Source: Flavobacteriaceae bacterium
Lineage (GTDB): Bacteria > Bacteroidota > Bacteroidia > Flavobacteriales > Weeksellaceae
Assembly: GCA_030529185.1 (NCBI GenBank)
Contig: JAUMXI010000018.1
Span: 1-34,724 of the forward strand
Length of the DNA stretch: 34,724 nucleotides
Direction of reading: 5' to 3'
A program made the translations under genes and the position numbers. Below, one piece after another: positions 15,578 to 23,800 of this stretch. Below the pieces are notes generated by a model, which searched no databases, was not told where the DNA came from, and was given only the letters and a program-made list of their open reading frames with translations. Positions within the stretch are counted from its first letter, which is position 1; every line of letters starts with the position of its first letter.

Positions 15578-16279
15578 ATGAATAAAAAAATTAAGTTTGA
15601 GGATTTAGGAATGAAGAATTATCAAGAGGTTTGGAATTATCAAGAAAACTTGATGAAAAACATTATTGATATTAAGATGAAAAACAGAAAGTTAGAGGGT
15701 GCTGGAATTTTGGAAACGCCCAACCATTTTCTTTTTGTGGAACATCCTCATATTTATACTTTGGGAAAAAGTGGAGCAGAAACGAATATGCTCATCAATG
15801 ATGAAAAACTAAAAGAAATCAATGCTGATTTTGTCAAAACCAATCGCGGCGGTGATATTACTTACCACGGATTTGGGCAAGTTGTGGGTTATCCTATTTT
15901 GGATTTAGAAAATTTCTTTACAGATATTCATTTGTATATTAGGAATTTAGAAGAAGTTATTATTCAAACAATGGCTGAATATGGCTTAAAGGGCGAACGC
16001 TCCAAAGGAGAAACGGGTGTTTGGCTTGATGTGGGAAAACCCTATGCAAGGAAAATTTGTGCGATTGGCGTAAGAGCTTCCCGTTGGGTGACGATGCACG
16101 GTTTTGCCTTTAATGTAAATACCGATATGCGTTATTTTGACTATATTATCCCCTGTGGAATTAGAGGAAAACAAGTTGCCTCACTGCAAAGGGAATTGGA
16201 AAACGAAATCCCAATGGAAGAAGTAAAACAAAAAATAAAAACTCACTTTCAAGAAGTTTTTCAATGTGAGTGGGTGTAA
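15578..16279 (+). CDS. lipB: Octanoyl-[acyl carrier protein]:protein octanoyltransferase
   Basis: Transfers octanoyl groups from acyl carrier protein to lipoyl domains. The 233-residue protein shows the LipB signature RGGDITYHGFG (residues 90-100), the catalytic lysine in ARKICAIG (Lys159) and the acyl-accepting cysteine in IIPCGI (Cys193). The start MNKKIKFEDLG matches the normal N-terminus of the family. It is a single-gene unit, divergent from lysS. Confidence 0.96.
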   Translation: MNKKIKFEDLGMKNYQEVWNYQENLMKNIIDIKMKNRKLEGAGILETPNHFLFVEHPHIYTLGKSGAETNMLINDEKLKEINADFVKTNRGGDITYHGFGQVVGYPILDLENFFTDIHLYIRNLEEVIIQTMAEYGLKGERSKGETGVWLDVGKPYARKICAIGVRASRWVTMHGFAFNVNTDMRYFDYIIPCGIRGKQVASLQRELENEIPMEEVKQKIKTHFQEVFQCEWV

Positions 16280-16453
16280 AAAAGTAATGGAGAATTATAG
16301 GAGATAAAAAAGCAAAATAATTATAGGATTTTTTATTTTTAATGTTTAGAAGTAGTATATTCGTCAGAAATAGATATATGTAAATAATAAAAACAATTTT
16401 TTTTTTGTAACAAATATTAAAAATGATATACTAATAAAACAAAAAGCAATTTT

Positions 16454-17767
16454 ATGAAAAGAAAAATTTTTAGCACAGCGTCGTTATTCCTTTTAGGTTG
16501 GATGATGAACGCTCAGGAAATCAAATTTGAAGAGTATGATTTACCGAATGGACTTCATGTAATTTTGCACCAAGACACCACTGCACCTGTAGTCACTACG
16601 GGGATTATGTATCATGTAGGGGCAAAAGACGAAGCCGAAGGAAGAACAGGATTTGCCCATTTCTTTGAACATCTTTTGTTTGAAGGAACAAAAAACATTG
16701 GTAGAGGAGATTGGTTTAAAATCGTTTCTGCTAACGGAGGGCAAAATAATGCCAATACCGACCCAGACAGAACTTATTACTATGAAACTTTCCCTTCCAA
16801 CAACGAGCAATTAGCACTTTGGATGGAGGCTGAAAGACTTCGCCACCCTGTAATTAACCAAATTGGGGTAGATACACAAAGAGAAGTAGTAAAGGAAGAA
16901 AAAAGAATGAGAATGGACAACCAACCTTATGGTAATTTCTTTAATGTTCTTCTAACAAGTGTATTTAAAAAACACCCTTACAAAGGAACGGTTATCGGTT
17001 CTATTGAAGATTTGAATGCTGCTCAACTTTCCGAATTTAATGATTTCTTTAAGAAATATTATATCCCTAATAATGCAGCATTGGTTGTGGCAGGAAACAT
17101 CAACCCAGAGCAAACCAAAAAATGGATTTCTGAATACTACGGAAGCATTCCGAAAGGAGCACCGATTGTAAGAAATTTCCCAGCAGAAACGCCTATTACA
17201 AAGGAAGCAGAAGAAATATTTTATGATGCGAACATTCAAATCCCTGCGTATATCTACACTTACAGAACACCAAAAGCAACGGACAGAGATTCTTACGCAT
17301 TGCAAATGTTAGGAAATTATTTAAGTAATGGTAAATCTTCTGTTTTGTATAAAAAATTGGTAGATAAAGAGAAAAAAGCCTTGGAAGCAGGGGCGTTCAA
17401 TATGTCTTTTGTAGATTATGGGATTTTTGCATTCTTCGCTATTCCGATGAATAATACATCAAAAGAAGTATTAACAAAAGATATTGACGCGGAAATTAAA
17501 AAACTGCAAACGGAATTGATTTCAGAAGAAGATTATCAAAAACTGCAAAATCAGTTTGAAAACAATTTTGTTAATTCTAATTCTTCCGTAGAAAATATTG
17601 CTCATACTTTGGTTTCTAATTATTTATTGAAAGGAAATACCAACCTTATCAATGAAGAAATCAAGATTTATCGTTCTATCACTCGTGAAGAATTGAGAGA
17701 AGCAGCAAAAAAATATTTGAATAGCAACCAAAGAATTATCATCAACTATTTACCAAAATCTAAATAA
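16454..17767 (+). CDS. Secreted M16 family zinc peptidase (catalytic member)
   Basis: 437 residues with a signal peptide (MKRKIFSTASLFLLGWMMNAQ). The inverted zinc motif HxxEH is present as HFFEH (residues 69-73) in FAHFFEHLLFEGTKN, with the distal glutamate in REVVKEEKR (about 144-149). It is about half the size of pitrilysin and fits the two-subunit M16B type, where an active chain pairs with an inactive one. The next gene, 11 bases downstream, encodes that inactive partner, so a periplasmic or outer-membrane heterodimer is likely. The 174 bases upstream hold a TTTG and a poor TATAC box but no consensus promoter. Confidence 0.93.
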   Translation: MKRKIFSTASLFLLGWMMNAQEIKFEEYDLPNGLHVILHQDTTAPVVTTGIMYHVGAKDEAEGRTGFAHFFEHLLFEGTKNIGRGDWFKIVSANGGQNNANTDPDRTYYYETFPSNNEQLALWMEAERLRHPVINQIGVDTQREVVKEEKRMRMDNQPYGNFFNVLLTSVFKKHPYKGTVIGSIEDLNAAQLSEFNDFFKKYYIPNNAALVVAGNINPEQTKKWISEYYGSIPKGAPIVRNFPAETPITKEAEEIFYDANIQIPAYIYTYRTPKATDRDSYALQMLGNYLSNGKSSVLYKKLVDKEKKALEAGAFNMSFVDYGIFAFFAIPMNNTSKEVLTKDIDAEIKKLQTELISEEDYQKLQNQFENNFVNSNSSVENIAHTLVSNYLLKGNTNLINEEIKIYRSITREELREAAKKYLNSNQRIIINYLPKSK

Positions 17768-17778
17768 CTTTTAGCATA

Positions 17779-19809
17779 ATGAAAAATATGAAATATATCG
17801 TAACGGCTTTTTTAGTTTCAGGAATGCTCTCTGCACAAAGTATAGATATTAATAAAATGCCTCAACCAGGGGCTACTCCTACCATTAACATTACTCAACC
17901 GAAAACTTTTCAACTGAAAAATGGTCTGCAAGTTTTGGTGGTAGAAAACAACAAATTGCCAAGAGTAAATGTAATGCTTACCATAGATAGACCTCCAATT
18001 TATGAAGGCGAAATTGCAGGGATTGGAGAGATTACCTCAAGTCAGTTAGGAACTGGTACAGCTACCCTTAGCAAAGATGAATTTAATAAGAAAATAGATT
18101 TTTTAGGGGCTCATCTTAATTTCAACAGCTATGGTGCGAGGGCCAATACACTTTCTAAATATTTCCCGCAAGTATTGGAGCTTTTAGCAGACGGAATTAC
18201 AAAACCGAAATTTTCGGCAGAGGAGGTTCAAAAATCTAAGGATAGAAAAATAGAATCTCTAAAAACGGAAGAAAAAAGTGCCGATGCTATTGCTAAAAAT
18301 GTTTCTGATGCTTTATTATTCGGAAAAAATACGGCTTATGGCGAAATTACTACCGAAAAAAGCGTTAGTAAAATTCAGCTGAAAGATGTTCAAGATTTTT
18401 ACCAAAAATATTACGCTCCGAATAATGCTTACCTCGTTATTGTAGGAGATGTAAAATTCAACGATGTAAAGAAATTGGTTGAAAAGAATTTCAAAAACTG
18501 GAAGAAATCTAATGCTAAAATTCAGCCATCTGTATTAGCGAAAAATGTTCCTACAGAGATCAATATTGTAGATGTTCCAAGTGCAGTGCAATCGGTGATT
18601 ATGATTAAAAATATCTCTCCGCTACAAATGAAAGACCCTCAATATTTTGCAGGAAGAATTGCCAATTATATCCTTGGAGGTGGTGGAGAAGCAAGATTGT
18701 TTATGAACCTTCGTGAGAAAAACGGATTTACTTACGGGGCTTATTCTTCGCTTTCTACGAGTAGATTTATGCCACATTTTTTCGCAACGGCAAGTGTGAG
18801 AAATGAAGTGACAGACAAGGCTGTTCAAGAATTTATGAACGAGCTAAAAGGCATTTCTACCATCAAACCAGAAGAGTTGAAAAATGCAAAAGAAAAATTG
18901 AAGGGAAGTTTCATTATGTCATTAGAACAACCGGGAACTATCGCGGAATTTGCTTTAAATCAGAAGCTTTACAACCTTCCTGCTGATTTTTACACCAATT
19001 ATTTGAAGTCTATTGATAAAGTGACGGTAAAAGATGTTGAAAACACTGCAAAAGCAAATATTTTGGCAAATCAATCAAGAATTTTCATCGCTGGGAAAGT
19101 TGCCGATATTGCCGAAAATGTTGAAAAATTGGGTTATCCCGTGAAATATTTTGACAGAGAGGCTAATCCTATCACAAAACCAGAAGCAAAGAAAATTAAT
19201 GCAAACATTACTGTGACAAGTGTTGGTCAAAAATACATTGATGCCATCGGTGGAAAAACCAAAGTACAGGGAGTTAATTCCTTAAAAATGACTTCTACGG
19301 GCAAAGTTCAAGGAATGGAATTGGAGATGATTATCGTGCAAGGAAAAGGCGGAAAGATGATTCAGGAAACCAGAATGATGGGCAACACGCTACAAAAAAC
19401 CGTTTTTGATGGTAAGGATGGCTACATCCAAGCACAAGGACAAAAAATCCCTTTCCCAGAAGAAGCAAAGACATCAATTAGCCAAGACATCTTCCCTGAA
19501 TTGTCTTTTGGAGTAGGAAAATTTGAGCTAAAAGGCATTGAAAACATCAATGGAGAAGAGGCTTATGCTGTAAAATCAGAAAACAAAACTTATTTTTATA
19601 GCGTAGCAACGGGATTAAAATTAGGGGAAATTGCAATTCAAAAAATGCAAGGAAAAGAAATGTCAGTTCCTACCTATTATTCTGATTACAGAGAAGTTGA
19701 AGGGGTGAGGTTACCATTCAAAATTAGCTCTAATATGGGCGGAATGGAAATTAATTTTGAGGTAAAATCCTATGAAATCAATAAAGCAAAAGACTCTGAT
19801 TTTAAATAA
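17779..19809 (+). CDS. M16 family peptidase, inactive partner with C-terminal LolA-like extension
   Basis: 676 residues with a signal peptide. Residues about 40-460 form two M16 domains. The position of the zinc motif reads GIGEITSSQLGTGT, so HxxEH is lost, while the R/Y substrate-handling motif of the non-catalytic subunit is kept in LREKNGFTYGAYSS. Residues about 485-676 (YIDAIGGKTKVQGVNSLK onward) form an additional beta-rich domain that resembles the outer-membrane lipoprotein-sorting (LolA/LolB-like) domains often attached to such proteins in Bacteroidota. It is in one operon with the active M16 gene and ends at a strong terminator. Substrate unknown. Confidence 0.9.
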   Translation: MKNMKYIVTAFLVSGMLSAQSIDINKMPQPGATPTINITQPKTFQLKNGLQVLVVENNKLPRVNVMLTIDRPPIYEGEIAGIGEITSSQLGTGTATLSKDEFNKKIDFLGAHLNFNSYGARANTLSKYFPQVLELLADGITKPKFSAEEVQKSKDRKIESLKTEEKSADAIAKNVSDALLFGKNTAYGEITTEKSVSKIQLKDVQDFYQKYYAPNNAYLVIVGDVKFNDVKKLVEKNFKNWKKSNAKIQPSVLAKNVPTEINIVDVPSAVQSVIMIKNISPLQMKDPQYFAGRIANYILGGGGEARLFMNLREKNGFTYGAYSSLSTSRFMPHFFATASVRNEVTDKAVQEFMNELKGISTIKPEELKNAKEKLKGSFIMSLEQPGTIAEFALNQKLYNLPADFYTNYLKSIDKVTVKDVENTAKANILANQSRIFIAGKVADIAENVEKLGYPVKYFDREANPITKPEAKKINANITVTSVGQKYIDAIGGKTKVQGVNSLKMTSTGKVQGMELEMIIVQGKGGKMIQETRMMGNTLQKTVFDGKDGYIQAQGQKIPFPEEAKTSISQDIFPELSFGVGKFELKGIENINGEEAYAVKSENKTYFYSVATGLKLGEIAIQKMQGKEMSVPTYYSDYREVEGVRLPFKISSNMGGMEINFEVKSYEINKAKDSDFK

Positions 19810-19830
19810 GTAAAATTATTCATACATTAA

Positions 19831-19866
19831 AAAAAGCAACTCAATAACAGAGTTGCTTTTTTTAGT
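19831..19866 (+). terminator. Terminator of the M16 peptidase operon
   Basis: AGCAACTC (19835-19842) pairs with GAGTTGCT (19850-19857) around a 7-base loop, followed by T7. Confidence 0.85.
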
Positions 19867-19906
19867 TTTTTTAAGTGATAAATATTTATTTCTGACAAAA
19901 AAAGAT

Positions 19907-19914
19907 TATCTTTG
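19907..19914 (+). promoter_or_regulatory. -7 box TATCTTTG upstream of the CaCA antiporter
   Basis: TATCTTTG ends 17 bases before the ATG, with a TTTA about 18 bases upstream as a possible weak -33. Confidence 0.45.
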
Positions 19915-19931
19915 TAAAAATTGAGTTTTTT

Positions 19932-21005
19932 ATGAAGAAATTATTGAGTTGGACGAATATTTCTCCTATTTTGGCTTGGATATTTTATGCTAATGGTCTG
20001 GTTGATAAAGGAGTTGTATTTGAAATTATAGGAGGTGTTCTTCTATTTTCTAGTGTGTTAGCAGCAGTGCATCATTCAGAGGTAGTAGCTCATAAAGTGG
20101 GTGAGCCTTTCGGAACCATTATTCTAGCAATTGCGGTTACTATTATAGAAGTAGCATTAATTATTTCATTAATGCTGGTGGGTGGAGAAAAGGCAATATA
20201 TTTAGCCAGAGATACTGTTTTTGCAGCGGTGATGCTGATTTTTAATGGAATTTTAGGCTTGTGTTTGCTTTTAGGAGGAGCAAAACATAGGGAGCAATAT
20301 TTTGATAAATCTTCTGTAAATACGGCATTAGTGAGCTTATTGGCGATTACTTTATTAACTTTTGTTTTACCGAATTATACCACTAGTGTATCAGGACCTA
20401 TATATTCAATTCCACAAATGGGCTTTGTAGCGTTTGCTTGTTTGGTAATTTATGGAACTTTTCTATTCATTCAAACCATAAGGCATAGGGATTATTTTCT
20501 TCCAGCGGATTGTTGTGAAAATACAACTTCGCATTCTGCTCCACCAAGTAATAAGACAACAGCAATTAGTTTAGTTTCTTTAATTGCTTGTTTGGGAATT
20601 GTGGTACTTTTAGCAAAGGCAATTTCTCCAGCTATGGAAACTTTGGTGGCGAGTGCTGGGCTTCCGCAATCTTTGGTTGGGGTTATTATTGCGAGTATTG
20701 TATTACTTCCAGAAGGAATTGCAGCAATTGATGCCGCAAGAAGAAATCGTCTTCAAACAAGTATTAATTTGGCATTAGGATCTGCTTTGGCAAGTATTGG
20801 GCTTACCATTCCTTCGGTGGTATTGATTTGTATTTTGTTTGATATAGATGTTGTTTTAGGAGTAAATACCAAATCAATGGTACTGATGCTATTATCCTTC
20901 TTTACGGTAATGCTATCATTGAGTAAAGGCAAAACCAACATTCTTTACGGAACGGTTTTACTTATCAATTTATTAGCTTATATTTTTACGATTATTTATC
21001 CTTAA
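19932..21005 (+). CDS. Calcium/proton antiporter of the CaCA family (ChaA-like)
   Basis: 357 residues with about ten membrane segments. The two inverted alpha repeats of cation/Ca2+ exchangers are visible: GEPFGTIILAIAVTIIEVALI near residue 60-80 and LLPEGIAAIDAARRNRLQTS followed by LALGSALASIG near 260-290, both with the acidic residue used for cation binding. A soluble cytoplasmic loop with a CC pair lies near 195. The protein most resembles ChaA-type H+/Ca2+ (or Na+) exchangers of the inner membrane. Single-gene unit between two terminators. Confidence 0.9.
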   Translation: MKKLLSWTNISPILAWIFYANGLVDKGVVFEIIGGVLLFSSVLAAVHHSEVVAHKVGEPFGTIILAIAVTIIEVALIISLMLVGGEKAIYLARDTVFAAVMLIFNGILGLCLLLGGAKHREQYFDKSSVNTALVSLLAITLLTFVLPNYTTSVSGPIYSIPQMGFVAFACLVIYGTFLFIQTIRHRDYFLPADCCENTTSHSAPPSNKTTAISLVSLIACLGIVVLLAKAISPAMETLVASAGLPQSLVGVIIASIVLLPEGIAAIDAARRNRLQTSINLALGSALASIGLTIPSVVLICILFDIDVVLGVNTKSMVLMLLSFFTVMLSLSKGKTNILYGTVLLINLLAYIFTIIYP

Positions 21006-21044
21006 AAAAATAAAAATCCCATTTTAATAAATGGGATTTTTTTA
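21006..21044. terminator. Bidirectional terminator between the antiporter and pnuC
   Basis: AAAATCCCATTT (21014-21025) pairs with AAATGGGATTTT (21029-21040), with A-rich and T-rich flanks for both converging genes. Confidence 0.85.
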
Positions 21045-21698
21045 TTCACTTAAATGTTTTTTCCATTGCTTATAGCCTATAAGTGCCATTATGGTGAAAA
21101 TTAAATATTGTAAAGAAGTAATTCCTAATCCTTTGTAAAGCATCATTGGAATACTTATGGCATCTCCTACAATCCAAAAAATCCAGTTCTCTATTCTTTG
21201 CTTTGCCATAAACCACATTCCTACAAGGAAAATAGAAGTTGTGATAACATCCAGCCAATTTGCCCAATCTAAATGATGCAACCCCAAATGAACCCCTTGC
21301 ATAGAGAAATGATTATCTACATAAGGTTTGAAAAAATACACTATACATACAGCTATGAAGCTAAATAGAAATAATCCATTCCCAATAACCCATTCTCTTC
21401 GAGTGGCATAACTGACCTTAATGGTATAATTTTCGCTATTTTTACTCCACAAAATCCAGCCATAAATACTCATTATCGTATAATAAATATTGATGAGCAT
21501 ATCGCCCCAAAGCCCAAAATTAAAAAGGATATAAACATACAAAATCGTGCTGATAATCCCCGTAGGATAGACCAAAATATTTCTTTTTGACGAAAAAAAT
21601 ACACTCAATATCCCGAAAAAAGTCGCCGCCGCTTCTAATAAAATTTGAAAACTACTATATCCCTCATAGGGTTTAAAAAAAAGTTCGTATAAATTCAT
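21042..21698 (-). CDS. pnuC: Nicotinamide riboside transporter PnuC
   Basis: 218 residues with about seven membrane segments. It has the PnuC pattern of paired aromatic motifs: YPTGIISTILYVYILFNFGLWGDM in the first half, and NWIFWIVGDAISIPMMLYKGLGITS in the second half, with the conserved W..GD near the C-terminus. PnuC moves nicotinamide riboside (or related vitamins) inward by facilitated diffusion. It is divergent from ribB with overlapping promoters. Thiamine (PnuT) or riboflavin (PnuX) relatives look similar, so substrate is by majority inference. Confidence 0.88.
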   Translation of the reverse strand: MNLYELFFKPYEGYSSFQILLEAAATFFGILSVFFSSKRNILVYPTGIISTILYVYILFNFGLWGDMLINIYYTIMSIYGWILWSKNSENYTIKVSYATRREWVIGNGLFLFSFIAVCIVYFFKPYVDNHFSMQGVHLGLHHLDWANWLDVITTSIFLVGMWFMAKQRIENWIFWIVGDAISIPMMLYKGLGITSLQYLIFTIMALIGYKQWKKHLSE

Positions 21699-21710
21699 TG
21701 ACTAAATGTT

Positions 21711-21726
21711 TATATTTGCAAAAATA
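21711..21726. promoter_or_regulatory. Palindromic divergent promoter box of pnuC and ribB
   Basis: TATATTTG (plus, 21711-21718) is joined directly to CAAAAATA (21719-21726), which is TATTTTTG on the minus strand. Each box points to its own gene (ribB start at 21736, pnuC start at 21698), so the two initiation sites overlap and should compete. The plus box lies inside an in-frame upstream extension of ribB and therefore supports the start at 21736. Confidence 0.55.
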
Positions 21727-21735
21727 GAATTAATT

Positions 21736-22845
21736 ATGGAATTAAACACTATATCAGAAGCTATAGAAGATTTAAAACAAGGAAAAATTATAATAGTAGT
21801 AGATGACGAGGATAGAGAAAACGAAGGCGATTTCCTTTCTGCTGCAGAGCTCACCACCCCAGAAGTGATTAATTTTATGAGCATTCACGGGCGTGGGCTA
21901 ATTTGCACTCCTCTTTCCGAAAAAAGATGTGATGAATTAGGATTAGAAACGATGGTTCATCGTAGCACAGACCCAAAGGAAACGGCTTTTACAGTGTCGG
22001 TAGATTTATTGGGTGATGGAATTTCTACAGGAATTTCGGCGAGTGATAGAGCCAAAACGATTTTAGCACTTGTAAATGAAAACAGCAAACCTACTGATTT
22101 TATGCGCCCTGGGCATATTTTCCCACTGAGAGCCAAGGAAGGAGGAGTTTTGAAAAGAGCGGGACATACAGAAGCTGCCATTGATTTAACTAAATTAGCG
22201 GGGTTAAAAGAAGGAGGTGTAATCTGCGAAATTATGAATGATGATGGCACAATGGCTCGTTTGCCTCAATTGATGGAATTGGCAAAAAAACACGATTTAA
22301 AAATCGTTTCTATAGAAGATTTAATCCAATATCGTTTGAAAAACGGAGATTTGGTAGAAAAAATTGAGGAACGAGAAATAGAAACGCATTACGGTCAGTT
22401 CAGATTTTACGCCTTTAAAGAAAAATATACAGAGCAAATTCATTTTGCTTTATCCAAAGGAAATTGGTCTATTAATGATGAGGTCTTGGTTCGTGTTCAA
22501 TCTTCTGATTCTTATTTTGATGTTTTGAGTAGGCTGATGAAAGGCGAAAAACCTTTACTGGAAAAAATTACCAATAAAATTAATGAAGAAGGCAAAGGCG
22601 TGGTAGTTTTCATCAATAATGTGTCTAATACGGAAAATACTTTAAGAAAACTACAGAAGTTTATCAATCTTCAAGAGGGAGTGCAGAGAGAAAGCACGAC
22701 TAATCCGTTCAAAGATTACGGAATTGGTTTGCAGATTATCAAGGATTTAGGTATTCATAAAGTGAAAATCATCACCCAAAATGTTGAGCAAAAGCCTATC
22801 ATTAGTGGTTATGGTGTGGAAATTACAGAAATGATTCAGATTTAA
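21736..22845 (+). CDS. ribB: 3,4-dihydroxy-2-butanone 4-phosphate synthase with a degenerate GTP cyclohydrolase II-like C-terminus
   Basis: 369 residues. The N-terminal domain (1 to about 205) carries the complete RibB active site: VVDDEDRENEGD and RPGHIFPLRAKEGGVLKRAGHTEAAIDL; it converts ribulose 5-phosphate to the four-carbon riboflavin precursor. The C-terminal 160 residues follow the RibA layout (VLVRVQSSDSYFDV, then KDYGIGLQIIKDLGI) but contain no cysteine, so the three zinc ligands of GTP cyclohydrolase II are lost. The protein is therefore expected to be RibB only, with a separate RibA elsewhere. The start is set by the promoter at 21711. corA follows after 1 base. Confidence 0.94.
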   Translation: MELNTISEAIEDLKQGKIIIVVDDEDRENEGDFLSAAELTTPEVINFMSIHGRGLICTPLSEKRCDELGLETMVHRSTDPKETAFTVSVDLLGDGISTGISASDRAKTILALVNENSKPTDFMRPGHIFPLRAKEGGVLKRAGHTEAAIDLTKLAGLKEGGVICEIMNDDGTMARLPQLMELAKKHDLKIVSIEDLIQYRLKNGDLVEKIEEREIETHYGQFRFYAFKEKYTEQIHFALSKGNWSINDEVLVRVQSSDSYFDVLSRLMKGEKPLLEKITNKINEEGKGVVVFINNVSNTENTLRKLQKFINLQEGVQRESTTNPFKDYGIGLQIIKDLGIHKVKIITQNVEQKPIISGYGVEITEMIQI

Positions 22846-22846
22846 A

Positions 22847-23749
22847 ATGATTATTAAAACAATTTACAAGAATAAAAATTTTGAATGGGTTGATATTCAA
22901 GGGTTAAAATATGAATATTTAGAAGAAATTTCTAAAAAATATAATATCAATATCCTCCATCTCAAAGATTGTATTGATGCCAACCACCTCCCAAAAGCTG
23001 AGGATTTGGGCGATACGCAGTTTATCTTAGCGAGATTGAGTTTTGACCCCAAACGAGGGACGCTAAATTCTATTAATGACATCAGTACCAAAATTGGGAT
23101 TTTTGTTCGTGATAATTTTATTCTAACCATTCATCGGGTGGATTATGATAGAATTGAGAAAATCGCAAACGAATTAGAAAACAACGCAATATCACCTTCT
23201 ACTCCTTACAAAGTGGCATTGGAACTGGGTTTAGGCATTCTAAAAACATTTAGAAAAGAGAATGTAATTCTTTTAGAAAAAATGGAAAAATTAGAGAGCG
23301 ATATGTTTGGTAAGGATAATATCAACTCTATGGAAATCAAGCGTTTGTATCGTTTTAAAAGAAGGGTTGGCTTGAATTTAAAACTGCTAACTTTATCCAA
23401 CGAATGGGTAAATTTCTACGATAAACTTCCTATTGAAAAAATAGAATTTAACGATTTGAAAGACACTCAAATGGAGGTTTTAAGTGGTTTTGAGTACCTT
23501 AACTCTCAATCTACCAGTTTGATAAGTTTATTTTTAGCATTGTCCGACCAAAAAAATAATGAATCAATGAAGATGTTGGCGGTGTATTCGGCTTATTTCA
23601 TGCCTATTACCTTTTTGGCAAGTGTCTATGGAATGAATTTTGAAAATATGATAGGACTACACCACCCCGATGGTTTCTACATTTTAATGGGAATAATGGG
23701 GCTGATAGTCATAGGAACTTTTATTTTTATTAAAAGGAAAAATATTTAA
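22847..23749 (+). CDS. corA: CorA family magnesium/divalent cation channel
   Basis: 300 residues with the CorA layout: a soluble, charged N-terminal funnel, a long helix, and two C-terminal membrane segments joined by a short loop. The selectivity motif is present as YGMNF (261-265) right after the first segment. The C-terminus is the positively charged IKRKNI. It begins 1 base after the ribB stop, so the two are translated from one mRNA, although no functional link is obvious. Confidence 0.93.
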   Translation: MIIKTIYKNKNFEWVDIQGLKYEYLEEISKKYNINILHLKDCIDANHLPKAEDLGDTQFILARLSFDPKRGTLNSINDISTKIGIFVRDNFILTIHRVDYDRIEKIANELENNAISPSTPYKVALELGLGILKTFRKENVILLEKMEKLESDMFGKDNINSMEIKRLYRFKRRVGLNLKLLTLSNEWVNFYDKLPIEKIEFNDLKDTQMEVLSGFEYLNSQSTSLISLFLALSDQKNNESMKMLAVYSAYFMPITFLASVYGMNFENMIGLHHPDGFYILMGIMGLIVIGTFIFIKRKNI

Positions 23750-23756
23750 CTAAAAT

Positions 23757-23790
23757 AAAAACCTCCCGAATATTTGAGAGGTTTTTATTT
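23757..23790. terminator. Terminator between corA and pnp
   Basis: AAAACCTC (23758-23765) pairs with GAGGTTTT (23778-23785), T-rich on the right and A-rich on the left, so it can serve both converging genes. Confidence 0.75.
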
Positions 23791-23800
23791 TATAGAAGAT

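Noticed and set aside
16280-16453. Direct repeat AATTATAGGA (16293-16302 and 16319-16328) between lipB and the M16 genes
   Set aside because: Ten AT-rich bases repeated once; not above chance and no associated element.
21699-21735. FMN riboswitch upstream of ribB
   Set aside because: Only 37 bases separate pnuC and ribB, too short for an RFN element, and they are filled by the two promoter boxes.
22600-22845. Functional GTP cyclohydrolase II domain in RibB
   Set aside because: No cysteine occurs in the C-terminal 160 residues, so the zinc site is absent.
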